Source: Sphingopyxis terrae subsp. terrae NBRC 15098 (GTDB lineage Bacteria; Pseudomonadota; Alphaproteobacteria; Sphingomonadales; Sphingomonadaceae). Taken from it: a stretch of 64,000 nucleotides of DNA. Under the pieces are notes generated by a model. That model was not told where the DNA came from. It did not search any database and saw nothing but the letters and a program-made list of their open reading frames with translations. How positions within the stretch are numbered: the first letter of the stretch is position 1; every line of letters begins with the position of its first letter. A program made the position numbers and the translations under genes. Location: NCBI RefSeq assembly GCF_001610975.1, contig NZ_CP013342.1, forward strand, positions 3,904,640-3,968,639, given 5' to 3'. This document shows, piece by piece, positions 20,006-28,503 of this stretch.

Positions 20006-20187
20006 ATGGAATTTCGCCCAGCAGCGGCCTTGCGCCGGAGAAACTCCGGCATGTCGAGGACAGCCTCGCGAACATTCGCGAGGCCCTTCTCGCGCTGCGA
20101 TACGGTTCGGTCGCGATCACGGTCCACGAGGACCGGATCGTGCAGATCGACGTGACCGAGAAAAAGCGGCTCAACGCCGGAAAATAG
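20002..20187 (+). CDS. YezD family small protein (DUF2292)
   Basis: A 61-residue protein overlapping the cysA stop by four bases. The core [33 protein letters not shown] is the YezD/DUF2292 signature. Members of this family are frequently found in sulfate or sulfonate assimilation operons, often under sulfur control, but have no assigned biochemical role. Its place as the last gene of the cys operon agrees with that. Confidence 0.85.
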   Translation: MNGISPSSGLAPEKLRHVEDSLANIREALLALRYGSVAITVHEDRIVQIDVTEKKRLNAGK

Positions 20188-20249
20188 ACAATTTCAGACG
20201 CTCACCGGTCCACCGGAGGTGTCGCGATCAACATGAAAGGACATCACGA

Positions 20250-21641
20250 ATGATCGCACGCCATCTGCTAAGCACGGGAGCAATTGCCCTGGTTTTCTGG
20301 AGCGCTCCCGCTCTGGCCCAGGACAGCGACAAGGGCGAACCCTGGACCTTGCAGGAAGCTCTTGGAGACCCCGAGGGGCTGGAGGTATCCGGCAGCGTCA
20401 GGGTTCGTTACGAAGCGCTTGCAAACCAGTTTCGCCCCGGCCTGGACCAGAACGACGATCTGATCTCGATCCAGAGCCGGATCGCCGCCGAATACGACTC
20501 CGGACCGATCCGCATAGGCGGCGAGCTGATCGACTCCCGCGCCTACGATGCCGATGCCGGCAGCTCGGTGGGCACTGGTGAGGTCAATGCTCTGGAACTG
20601 GTCCAGGCCTATGTCGGCGCCGATTTCGGCGATGTGTTCGGCACGGGATCTTCTGCCAGTCTGGACGCCGGGCGCTTCGTGCTCAACCTCGGCTCGCGGC
20701 GCCTCGCGGGCCGCAACAATTTCCGCAACACCACCAACGCTTTCACCGGCGCCAAATTCGAGTTTATCGGACAGGACAAGGAGCAGCTGACGATGTTCTA
20801 CACCTATCCTCAGCAACGGCTGCCGAGCGACAAGGCATCGATTCTCGACAACAAGGTCGAATGGGACCGCGAGGGCGACGATCTGGTCTTCTGGGGCGGA
20901 TTTTTCAGCAAACCCAAGCTTGCCGGGTCAACCAACCTGGAGCTCTATTTCTTTGCGCTCGACGAAGATGACACCGTCGCGAGAAGCACCCGTGATCGCC
21001 ACCTGTTCACACCGGGTCTGCGGGTCTTCCGCGATCCCTCGGCCGGCAAGCTCGACTACGAATTCGAGTACGCCTACCAGTTCGGCGACATCCGCTCGAG
21101 TTCCGCTGCAAATGCGTCGCGCCAGGACGTGGCGGCCCATTTCCTGCACGCCGAATTCGGCTACCAGTTCGCCGGACGGTGGCAGCCACGTGTGGCGCTC
21201 GAGTACGACCTCGCCACCGGTGACGATCCTGGCGGGAAATATGGCCGCTTCGACAGTCTCTACGGCCCCCGGCGCTTCGACTTCGGTCCCACCGGCATCT
21301 ATGGCCCGCTCGGCCGGAACAATATCAGCTCGCCCGGCATCCGCCTTGAAGTAAAGCCATCCAAGCGCTGGGACGGGTTTCTGTTCTATCGTGCCGCATG
21401 GCTCGACAGCGCCACCGACAGCTTCGCCAGCACCGGAGTCCGCGATGCGACGGGAGCGTCGGGCAAGTTTGGCGGACACCAGATCGAGGCGCGCGCGCGG
21501 TACTGGATCGTGCCCAAGGCGCTCCGGCTCGATGCGGGAGCGGCAGCTCTCTTCCATGGGCGCTTCCTGGAAAGCGCGCCGAACAGCAATGGCTTCGGGG
21601 ACACGCTCTACAGCTATGTCGATCTGACCGCGAGTTTCTGA
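20250..21641 (+). CDS. Alginate-export-family outer membrane porin
   Basis: A 463-residue outer membrane barrel with a signal peptide (IALVFWSAPALAQ). VRVRYEALANQFRPGLDQND, ALELVQAYVGADF, SLDAGRFVLNLGSRRLAGRNNFRNTTNAF and the terminal TLYSYVDLTASF (final Phe) match the alginate_exp family. In sphingomonads these are common general or oxyanion porins. It follows the sulfate ABC operon by 62 bp and probably provides the outer-membrane entry for sulfate or sulfonates, which is inferred from position. No CCTA-N9-TAGG site was found directly upstream, so it may be read through from the cys promoter. Confidence 0.85.
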   Translation: MIARHLLSTGAIALVFWSAPALAQDSDKGEPWTLQEALGDPEGLEVSGSVRVRYEALANQFRPGLDQNDDLISIQSRIAAEYDSGPIRIGGELIDSRAYDADAGSSVGTGEVNALELVQAYVGADFGDVFGTGSSASLDAGRFVLNLGSRRLAGRNNFRNTTNAFTGAKFEFIGQDKEQLTMFYTYPQQRLPSDKASILDNKVEWDREGDDLVFWGGFFSKPKLAGSTNLELYFFALDEDDTVARSTRDRHLFTPGLRVFRDPSAGKLDYEFEYAYQFGDIRSSSAANASRQDVAAHFLHAEFGYQFAGRWQPRVALEYDLATGDDPGGKYGRFDSLYGPRRFDFGPTGIYGPLGRNNISSPGIRLEVKPSKRWDGFLFYRAAWLDSATDSFASTGVRDATGASGKFGGHQIEARARYWIVPKALRLDAGAAALFHGRFLESAPNSNGFGDTLYSYVDLTASF

Positions 21642-21697
21642 AGCAAGGGCCGGGGGCGCCGTTCGGCGGTGTCCCCGGTTAAAGAGGACCCTGGACC

Positions 21698-22174
21698 ATG
21701 TTCACGAGCCTTCTGCTACCGATCAAGCTCAACGAGCTTGACGCCTGGACGGACGCATTCGCCGCCGGTTGCCGGCTAGCGCGAGATCATGACGCGCGGC
21801 TGACGCTCGCAACGATCATTCCGCACTGGGTTACCGACCGGGATGCCGACTATTCTTGGGAAGCCAAGAAGTGGTTCGAGAGGCGTGCGACCGCGGGCCT
21901 CGAGGCCTTGCGCTCGAGGACGTCCTGCGAGCGGTGCGATACGCTCGTGCACTGGGGATCGGTGCCGGGGTCGTTTCTCGACATGGCTGAGGAGGTCGAA
22001 GCCGATCTGATTGTCATGCCCGCCCGAAAGCCCGGCATCGGTGACTACTTGCGCACGCAGGCGGCGCTGCGCCTTGCCGCGCGGGTCTCATGCTCGGTCC
22101 TTCTCGTCCGGGACGGCATGGCAGTCCCGTCTGAGCGCGAGCCTTGCGAACCAATGCTCAATAGAACCAGCTGA
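21698..22174 (+). CDS. Universal stress protein (UspA family)
   Basis: A 158-residue single-domain Usp. The start MFTSLLLPIKLNELDAW, the central HWGSVPGSFLDMAEEVEADLIVMPARKP and the end AARVSCSVLLVRDG match the family fold. The Gly-rich ATP-binding motif (GxxGx9GS) is poorly kept, so it may belong to the non-ATP-binding type. It lies at the 3' end of the sulfur cluster and overlaps the convergent SLC13 gene by 17 bp. Similar Usp proteins accompany SLC13/SulP transporters elsewhere. Confidence 0.85.
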   Translation: MFTSLLLPIKLNELDAWTDAFAAGCRLARDHDARLTLATIIPHWVTDRDADYSWEAKKWFERRATAGLEALRSRTSCERCDTLVHWGSVPGSFLDMAEEVEADLIVMPARKPGIGDYLRTQAALRLAARVSCSVLLVRDGMAVPSEREPCEPMLNRTS

Positions 22175-23966
22175 TGGCAAGGCACACGGCAACGCCCACG
22201 ACGATGTTCATCGGCACGCCGATCTTGACGAAATCCATGAACCGGTAGTTGGCGGCGCCGTATACAAGCGTGTTGGTCTGGTAGCCGATCGGTGTGGCGA
22301 AACTGGCACTTGCACCAAACATGACCGCCACCACCAGTGGCCGCGCATCGATCGACAAGGCAGTTGCTAGGCCGATGGCAATTGGCGTCATGATGACCGC
22401 GACTGCGTTGTTGGTGACCGTTTCGGTCAGCACGCTGGTGACGGCATAGACCGCGACGAGCAGAAATAGCGGCGACATCGTCGAGAGGAGCGGTTGCAGG
22501 CTTGTGACGATAAGGTTCACCGTCCCTGCGTTCTCAAGGCCGCGTCCGAAGGCCAGCATTCCGAAGATCAGCACGAGCGTGTTGCCATCGATCGAGCCCC
22601 AGGCTTCCTCGGGCTCCATACAGCGCAGGAGGAGCACCACACCGACACCTGCCAGGGCAAGAGCCTCGATCGGCCACCCGAGAACGGCGGCGAGAATGAC
22701 CACCGCGGCGAGAGTGGCAATCGCGATCGGCGCCTTGGTGCGACGAAATGCCCGAACCGGCGCTTCGCTCACGTCGGCAAGCCCGACATTGCCCTGGAGT
22801 GCCTGTGCCGCGTCGCTTCCGGCGGCGATGAGGAGCCGGTCGCCCGCCCGCACGCGCACATTTGCCAGATCTGGTCCGGCAAGATGGCGGGGGCGCGCGA
22901 GGCCGAGCACACGCACTTTCAGGCGCGAGAGAAGCGGGATGTCAGCGAGCCTGCGGCCGATCACCGGGTGCGACGGCGAGATGACGGCCTGAACGAGACG
23001 AAGGTCCTCGGGCCGCGCTGTTCCCGATGTAGCGACGCCGCCGCCTACTCCCAGAAGGCCGGTTTTGAAGTCACGGGCTTCGGCCATTGACGCCAGTTCT
23101 GCGGGACTTGCCGCAACGATCAGCTGGTCGCCGGCCCTGAGGATCCATTGGTCCAAGCCGCGGCGCTCTATCTCCCGGCCGCGCTGGATACCGACAAGGC
23201 GCAAACCTGGTCGGCGGAAAAGAGCAATGTCGCCGATGTGGCGCCCCACGAGCACGCTCTCGGGCACCAAAGTCAGGTGTGAGAGGAATGCGTCGCTTTC
23301 CCCCTGCTCGTCAAGCGCGTGGGCGGCTCGATCAGGAAGCAGGAATTTTCCGGTTGCGGCCAGGTATAGGAGACCGGCTGCGGCAGCGCACAGGCCCACG
23401 GCGGTTATCTCGAAGATACCGAACGCCTCGAGACCCTGCTGCTGAGCCACACCATCCACGAGCAGATTGGTGGAAGTACCGATCAGCGTCAGTGTACCCC
23501 CGAGGATGGATATATAAGACAGCGGGATGAGCAGGCGAGTGGCCGCCATGCCAAGGACGCGGGCGAGACGCTGTACGATCGGAATCATAACGATCACGAC
23601 CGGCGTGTTGTTCATGAACGCGGATGCGAGAATCGTCCCGCCGCCGATCTCGGCGATCGCCAGGCGGGGCTTGCGCAGCGTCCGTCTGATGACCCAGCCT
23701 GAAATTTCCTCGAGAGCCCCGGTGCGAAGGAGCGCACCGGTGAGCACGAACATGGCTGCGATCGTAATCGGGGCCGAGTTGCTGAAAACTCCCAGCAGCT
23801 CTCCGGGCGGCAGGAAGCCCAGAGCCATCATGAGCAGCCCCCCGACGACGGCGATGACCACGGGCGGCTGCCGCTCAAGCGCGAACGCCACGAAAATGCC
23901 GATCAGAAGGATCAGGCCGATGTATGGTCCGTAAGACGCGAGGAAGGTAACGAGAGCCGATTGCAT
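22158..23966 (-). CDS. Second SLC13/DASS-family permease with RCK_C domains
   Basis: A 602-residue transporter with the same architecture as the permease at the other end of the cluster: membrane half with FMNNTPVVIVMIPIVQR and LTLIGTSTNLLVDG, a central insert with two TrkA-C-like domains (GDQLIVAASPAELASM; GDRLLIAAGSDAAQAL), and a second half with TETVTNNAVAVIMTPIAIGL and SFATPIGYQTNTLVYG. The overall design resembles SAC1/CysZ-unrelated sulfate permeases and cyanobacterial SLC13 sulfate carriers. It is on the opposite strand and convergent with the usp gene, so it has its own promoter. Confidence 0.88.
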   Translation of the reverse strand: MQSALVTFLASYGPYIGLILLIGIFVAFALERQPPVVIAVVGGLLMMALGFLPPGELLGVFSNSAPITIAAMFVLTGALLRTGALEEISGWVIRRTLRKPRLAIAEIGGGTILASAFMNNTPVVIVMIPIVQRLARVLGMAATRLLIPLSYISILGGTLTLIGTSTNLLVDGVAQQQGLEAFGIFEITAVGLCAAAAGLLYLAATGKFLLPDRAAHALDEQGESDAFLSHLTLVPESVLVGRHIGDIALFRRPGLRLVGIQRGREIERRGLDQWILRAGDQLIVAASPAELASMAEARDFKTGLLGVGGGVATSGTARPEDLRLVQAVISPSHPVIGRRLADIPLLSRLKVRVLGLARPRHLAGPDLANVRVRAGDRLLIAAGSDAAQALQGNVGLADVSEAPVRAFRRTKAPIAIATLAAVVILAAVLGWPIEALALAGVGVVLLLRCMEPEEAWGSIDGNTLVLIFGMLAFGRGLENAGTVNLIVTSLQPLLSTMSPLFLLVAVYAVTSVLTETVTNNAVAVIMTPIAIGLATALSIDARPLVVAVMFGASASFATPIGYQTNTLVYGAANYRFMDFVKIGVPMNIVVGVAVCLAISWFY

Positions 23967-24070
23967 TGGTTAGCTAGTGCAATCTTCACTTCAGTCGCGC
24001 CACCAATTTCTGAGCGGAGCTCAGGCAGTAAACAGGTTCGCGGAAAGTAGCACATGCCGTCATCTCAGCG

Positions 24071-24316
24071 TTAGGACCGTGAGACGGCAGAAATCCAAGC
24101 CTCGATTTCCGCCTCGACCCAAACTGCGCATTTGGGTCCGAGCGAGCGCGACTTGGGAAAGCGGCCTTCACTCATTCGCTGATAGATCGCCGAGCGGCGC
24201 AAACCGACCCGGTCGATGACTTCGGGCAGCCTGAGCAACCGCGCGGCTGGAGGGGCTGGCGGTAGCGCATCACTTTCTGGCGAGCGATCTTCGGTGGTCT
24301 GGGGTTGCTGCTTCAT
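24071..24316 (-). CDS. AlpA-family DNA-binding regulator
   Basis: An 81-residue protein. After a Pro-rich N-terminal tail comes the AlpA helix-turn-helix: RLLRLPEVIDRVGLRRSAIYQRMSEGRFP, then the wing GPKCAVWVEAEIEAWI. AlpA proteins regulate prophage or integrative-element genes and plasmid transfer functions. It is co-directional with and downstream of the HTH gene, and both are divergent from the tra operon, so a role in tra control is plausible. Confidence 0.85.
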   Translation of the reverse strand: MKQQPQTTEDRSPESDALPPAPPAARLLRLPEVIDRVGLRRSAIYQRMSEGRFPKSRSLGPKCAVWVEAEIEAWISAVSRS

Positions 24317-24364
24317 GATCAGTCCTGTCGGGTCAATTCTCGGTCCCCTCCGAGGTGAATTGGA

Positions 24365-24826
24365 TCAGCGCGCCAGCGCCATCGAAATGTCGCGATTGGC
24401 AAAATCATCGATGTGCTTGGCGAGCATGCGGGCGACGAGCTGCGACGTCCCGTTAGCCCACCGGGGCCGCAAATCTTCGACGCGTCGCCCAAGCGTGCGT
24501 TCGAGCTGGCCTGGCAAGGCAGTGAAGAAGTCCTCAAGGAACTCCCCCATTTCGCTGCGCATCCATTCGCAGGCGAGGTCCTCTTGACCGGCGAGAGCCA
24601 GGATCATGCTTGCACGGGGAAAGGCGCCGCACACATCGAGAACGCGCGCGGCTTCATCAAGCCCGATCGGCCGATCGCCGCGCATCACACGAAGCAGGGT
24701 CTCGCGGTGGATACCCACTTCCCGGGCAATCTGGTGCTTGGGCTTGTCAGACGATTCGATTGCATGGGCAAGGATGTGCGCGAGGCTGGCGTTGGCTTCG
24801 CCTCGGAATGGCGCGGGCTGGTGCAT
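24365..24826 (-). CDS. HTH (XRE-like) regulatory protein
   Basis: A 153-residue protein with an N-terminal helix-turn-helix (SSDKPKHQIAREVGIHRETLLRVMRGDRPIGLDEAARVL) and an alpha-helical C-terminal half (ACEWMRSEMGEFLEDFFTAL) with no recognised domain. The ATG chosen has GGAG nine bases upstream; a TTG five codons earlier lacks a good ribosome site. It is divergent from the pilin gene across about 350 bp. It is probably a transcriptional regulator of the transfer operon. Confidence 0.75.
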   Translation of the reverse strand: MHQPAPFRGEANASLAHILAHAIESSDKPKHQIAREVGIHRETLLRVMRGDRPIGLDEAARVLDVCGAFPRASMILALAGQEDLACEWMRSEMGEFLEDFFTALPGQLERTLGRRVEDLRPRWANGTSQLVARMLAKHIDDFANRDISMALAR

Positions 24827-25174
24827 CGACAAAAACTCCAACGATGAGGAACTGAGTCGTAGCCATATCGCGCGTGATCTATGTAGGAAAATGAAAAGAA
24901 CATTTACGGAACATATCGTTTCTAGGCGAATCAGTCCCTAGGTCCGAGTCGCTGGCAATCACCGCCGCTCTTGTCGGGATTCGTCGACGCCGATTACGAG
25001 ACAAACCGCTGTTTACGTGCATTATCTCCGACGTCGGCCAATTGATGCGTCCATATCCGTCCGCCACTTCAGCCCCAGGGGCAATCCGACTTTCCTACAT
25101 CGATTTCCTAGATGCATGTGGAACACACAGCGAACGAAAGAACGCTGGGTTCACCCCTCCAGATGGAGCTCCGT
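24827..25174. promoter_or_regulatory. tra operon leader with CTAGG/TTTCCTA repeats
   Basis: Non-coding region between the HTH gene and the pilin gene. It contains TAGGAAA at 24884, CTAGG and CCTAG ten bases apart at 24922-24941, and a tandem 13-bp repeat TTTCCTACATCGA / TTTCCTAGATGCA at 25091-25116. The same AGGAAA/TTTCCTAGA words form the dyads in front of the S24 repressor gene. It is a candidate target of that repressor and should hold the tra promoter. Confidence 0.5.
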
Positions 25175-25519
25175 ATGCAGTCTCTCACCCTCTCCCGGCG
25201 TTCCGGCGCCATCAATCAGAACCCCTCGAAGTTCGGGCAGGCGATGACCTTCGCTGTACCGCTTGCGGTCGCAGCACTGGCCGCCAGCGCCGCCTACGCT
25301 GGCGCCGACACGACCTTCACCCCTGCCCTCACGAAATTCACCGATTTCCTCGAAGGCTCGGGCGGCAAGATCATCACCGTCCTCAGCCTTGCAGGCGGCC
25401 TCATCGGTCTCGCATCGGGCCGGTTCTCGCTCGGACAGGTCGCTGTTCCTGTCGGTGTCGGCATCGGCGTCGGCACGGGTGTTCCGATCGTCACCTCGGT
25501 CGTCACCGCGGTCATCTGA
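25175..25519 (+). CDS. traA: TraA-like conjugative pilin precursor
   Basis: A 114-residue pilin precursor: a long leader (AMTFAVPLAVAALAASAAYA) with a probable cleavage AYA-GADT, then a mature peptide with two hydrophobic segments (IITVLSLAGGLIGLASG and VGVGIGVGTGVPIVTSVVTAV), as in F-type TraA. The ATG with GGAG upstream was chosen over an earlier in-frame one because it gives a normal leader. It is the first gene of the tra operon, as in F and in sphingomonad conjugative plasmids. It builds the pilus shaft. Confidence 0.8.
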   Translation: MQSLTLSRRSGAINQNPSKFGQAMTFAVPLAVAALAASAAYAGADTTFTPALTKFTDFLEGSGGKIITVLSLAGGLIGLASGRFSLGQVAVPVGVGIGVGTGVPIVTSVVTAVI

Positions 25520-25545
25520 CGCATCGGACGGGAAGGCGCGTCGCC

Positions 25546-25833
25546 ATGGCAGACCCATATATCATCCCGCGTCGGCTCGACGATCCGGAGCTCATCGGCT
25601 TCTGGACCATCGACGAGTTCGGCGGGATGCTCATCCCCTTCACCTGGGGGATCCTCAGCCAGCATATCTTTATCGGCATCATCGTTGCCTTCGGCGCCTG
25701 GTTCGCGCTGCGAAAGGCAAAAGCAGGACGCGCCAGCTCCTGGGTAGCCCATGCCGCCTATTGGTATTTGCCGGCCGGATTGTTGGGCCTGAAATCGACG
25801 CCGCCTTCCCACTGCCGCCTGCTTGCCGGTTGA
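25546..25833 (+). CDS. traL: TraL, F-type T4SS pilus assembly protein
   Basis: A 95-residue small membrane protein (VirB3-like). IPRRLDDPELIGFWTIDEF at the start and ILSQHIFIGIIVAFGAWFAL as membrane segment match TraL. The open frame extends far upstream, but this ATG, shortly after traA, fits the family length. It is part of the inner-membrane platform with TraC and TraB. Confidence 0.88.
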   Translation: MADPYIIPRRLDDPELIGFWTIDEFGGMLIPFTWGILSQHIFIGIIVAFGAWFALRKAKAGRASSWVAHAAYWYLPAGLLGLKSTPPSHCRLLAG

Positions 25834-25845
25834 GGGGAGATATCC

Positions 25846-26418
25846 ATGTTTGCCGACATTTCACACGAGCGTCAGCAATCGTTGCTACGCCAGCGCAACC
25901 TCTTTGCGCTCACCAGCGCCGGGCTCGGCATTGCGCTTGTCGTCGCTGTCAGCCTTGCTGCCACCCGCGACCGCGAAGTCGTGCTCCTGCCAACGCTCCC
26001 CAAGCAGCTCACTGTCAGCAGCGCGGGGGTCGAGGCCGACTATCTCGAACTCGTGACCCGCGATGCCGCACTCGTTCTCCTCAATCGCAGCCCCGAAGGC
26101 CTCGACTACTGGATGGACGAGATCCTGAAGCTCGCCGATCCGGCAAGCTACGGACGGCTGAAGGCCGATCTCGTCCGGATTGTCGAAGAGCAGCGGGGTT
26201 CGGATGTCACCCAGGCCTTCGTCATCCGCTCGATGACCGTCGACCCCAAGGGGCTGACTTCCGATGTGACGGGCACGCTCAAGACCTTTGTCGGCGCCCA
26301 GGTCATCGCGAGCGACGAACGCCGTTTCCGCTTCAACTGGACCTACCGGGGCCTGCGTCTCGCGCTGTCAGGCTTCAGCCAGTTGCCCCCCAAAGATCCA
26401 TCGAAGGAGGCCCAGTGA
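25846..26418 (+). CDS. traE: TraE, F-type T4SS inner-membrane protein
   Basis: A 190-residue VirB8-like protein: a short cytosolic N-terminus, one membrane helix (LFALTSAGLGIALVVAVSLA) and a periplasmic domain. RDREVVLLPTLPKQLTVS and the WTYRGLRLALSGF C-terminal block are TraE-like. The start follows a GGGGAG ribosome site. It overlaps traK by one base. Confidence 0.9.
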   Translation: MFADISHERQQSLLRQRNLFALTSAGLGIALVVAVSLAATRDREVVLLPTLPKQLTVSSAGVEADYLELVTRDAALVLLNRSPEGLDYWMDEILKLADPASYGRLKADLVRIVEEQRGSDVTQAFVIRSMTVDPKGLTSDVTGTLKTFVGAQVIASDERRFRFNWTYRGLRLALSGFSQLPPKDPSKEAQ

Positions 26419-27176
26419 TGGCTTACCGACGCAAGACACGCGCGTGGAGCCTGGCTCTTTGCGCCAGCACCATGCTCGCATTTTCAGGGAGCGCCGCGCA
26501 GGCCGCCGACCAGTTCAAACAGGCGGCAGACGGAGCGAGCATCGAATGCGCCGTGTCGGCCCGCGAGCTGACGCGCTTCGCGCTGGTCGACGACCAGTTT
26601 GCCAGCGTTTCGAAGATCTCGACCGGCACGCCGTACAACGATTTTGCGGTCACCAACGAACCGCTGCGCGGCGACATCTACGTGTCGGTGCCCGAGACCT
26701 ATGCGGCGCGGTCGATCAGCTTCTTCGCCACGACCAAGAAGGGCTTCGTCTACAAGGTTTCCTGCCAGGTCGAGCCTGTCCCGGCAGCGCAGGTCTTCAT
26801 CACCAACCCGGCGATCGCGACAAGCAAGGCATCTGGCTGGGAAAGCGAAACGCCGCTGGAGACGAGCGCAGTGCGGCTCATCCAGGCCATGGCCAATGAC
26901 CGGACGGTCGATGGCTTCGAGGTCAGGCAATCCTCCGCCCTTCCGGCACGGGTCGGCGATCTCGAAATCCAGCTCATCGCCGATTACCGCGGAAGCGCGC
27001 TTGCCGGAAAGGTCATCCGTCTGGCGAACCGTGGCCGCAAGCCGCTGACGCTTGCCGAAGCGGATCTCGCGTCCTCCCAGACACTCGCAATCTCGATCGC
27101 CCAGCCCACTCTCAAATCGGGAGAAAGCACGGTCGCCTTCATCGTCGGTTCGAACGGAGGGTTGGGCCATGACTGA
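26418..27176 (+). CDS. traK: TraK, secretin-like T4SS protein
   Basis: A 252-residue periplasmic/outer-membrane protein (VirB9-like). It has a signal peptide (CASTMLAFSGSAAQA) followed by a family-typical domain (GASIECAVSARELTRFALVD; TTKKGFVYKVSCQ). The ATG overlaps the traE stop (TGATG); the open frame upstream of it is a shadow of traL-traE. With TraV and TraB it forms the outer-membrane core complex. Confidence 0.9.
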   Translation: MAYRRKTRAWSLALCASTMLAFSGSAAQAADQFKQAADGASIECAVSARELTRFALVDDQFASVSKISTGTPYNDFAVTNEPLRGDIYVSVPETYAARSISFFATTKKGFVYKVSCQVEPVPAAQVFITNPAIATSKASGWESETPLETSAVRLIQAMANDRTVDGFEVRQSSALPARVGDLEIQLIADYRGSALAGKVIRLANRGRKPLTLAEADLASSQTLAISIAQPTLKSGESTVAFIVGSNGGLGHD

Positions 27177-28503
27177 TGCTCCCTCGATCTCAACCCCGGT
27201 ACAGGCCGATCCGGCAACGCCGTCGCCAGTAACCAGCCTCAACGCGAAGACCGCACGGCGGCAAAAGCTTCTGCTTGGCTCCTTGGGCGCACTCGCGCTT
27301 GTCGGCGGCAGCTGGTTCATCCTGGGCGGCGACGACGGCGCGAAGAGCGACGATCCCACCGCCGCCCAGACCATCGACACGGCAGGGCTCATCAATCGCG
27401 ACCTTTCGCAGCGCGAGTTCGTCGCGACTTACGGCAATCGTCTCGATGCCGTCACCCGCGAGCAGAAGGCGATGAAGGACGCGAGCCTCCCGCGGGAGGA
27501 AATCGAATCCCAGCTGGCTGCACTCAAGGCTGAGAACCAGGCCATGCGGGTCGACGGCCAGGCCGCAATCGATGCGATCTCTGCCGAGAACGCGGATCTC
27601 AAGTCGCGCCTCGCCAGCCAGGCTGCCCCGGCAGCCGCAAGCTTGCCGCCACCGGCCTATGGCCCGCAGGCGGGTGGCTATGATGCGCGCGGTCGACCGG
27701 CTCAGCCCGGCTCTACGGGTGCTGCGCTGGGCGCAAGCGAAACTGGCCTGCCCGGTCCCGGCGAAGTGAAACTCATGAGCTTCACTTCTGACAAGGCTGG
27801 AGCCAGTGGCCTCAGGGCGGCCCGCCCGGAAGCGCCGCCGGTGGTAGTCGAGGACTCGCCCGACTATCTGCCGCCCAATTCCTATGCTCCTGCCAAGGTC
27901 ATCGTCGGCGTCGATGCGTCGGCGGGTGTCGCAAGCCAAACCGATCCGCTTCCTGTGGTGCTGCGCATTACCGGTCCGGCGCGATCGGTCATGCAGAACG
28001 GCAAGGTTCTGACCACCCGGCTTCAGGGCTGCATCGTCAACGGCGCAGCGCGCGGCGATCTCTCGTCCGAGAAGGTTTACGTGAAGCTGGCGCGGATGAC
28101 CTGCGACCAGCCCGGCGGGCGCGTCGCGGTGAGCGAGGTCAAAGGCTTCATCAGCTTTGCTGGAAAATCGGGCGTGCGTGGCCGTGTCGTCAGCCGCGAG
28201 GGCAGCCTTGTCAGCCAGGCTCTGCTTGCCGGGATTGTCGGCGGGTTCGGGCGCGGCTTTTCGGCGAACGCCAACAGCGTCTTCTCCGGCGTCACGACCA
28301 ATGCCGATGGCACCCGCTCGAAGCTCTCTGGCGGCGACATCCTCGGCGGTGGGCTCGGCCAGGGCGCTGCCGATGCCGCCGATACGGTCAGCAAATATCT
28401 GATCGAGCGCGCCGAACAATACCAACCCGTCGTCGAGATGCCGACCGGCATCGATGTCGAGATCGTCTTCCTCGACGGCGTCTACGTGAGGAACTCCCAA
28501 TGA
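27169..28503 (+). CDS. traB: TraB, core-complex scaffold
   Basis: A 444-residue VirB10-like protein: cytosolic N-terminus, one membrane helix (LLLGSLGALALVGGSWFIL), a helical, possibly coiled-coil segment (LAALKAENQAMRVDGQAA ... ENADLKSRLA), a Pro/Gly linker, and a C-terminal TrbI/VirB10 domain (TTRLQGCIVNGAARGDLSSE; GVRGRVVSREGSLVSQALLA; VEIVFLDGVYVR). It spans the envelope and links TraK/TraV to the inner membrane. It overlaps traK by eight bases. Confidence 0.92.
   Translation: MTDAPSISTPVQADPATPSPVTSLNAKTARRQKLLLGSLGALALVGGSWFILGGDDGAKSDDPTAAQTIDTAGLINRDLSQREFVATYGNRLDAVTREQKAMKDASLPREEIESQLAALKAENQAMRVDGQAAIDAISAENADLKSRLASQAAPAAASLPPPAYGPQAGGYDARGRPAQPGSTGAALGASETGLPGPGEVKLMSFTSDKAGASGLRAARPEAPPVVVEDSPDYLPPNSYAPAKVIVGVDASAGVASQTDPLPVVLRITGPARSVMQNGKVLTTRLQGCIVNGAARGDLSSEKVYVKLARMTCDQPGGRVAVSEVKGFISFAGKSGVRGRVVSREGSLVSQALLAGIVGGFGRGFSANANSVFSGVTTNADGTRSKLSGGDILGGGLGQGAADAADTVSKYLIERAEQYQPVVEMPTGIDVEIVFLDGVYVRNSQ

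Noticed and set aside
24319..24537. A 72-residue minus-strand frame between the AlpA-like and HTH genes
   Set aside because: It overlaps the HTH gene in another frame, has Ser/Arg-rich shadow composition and no domain.
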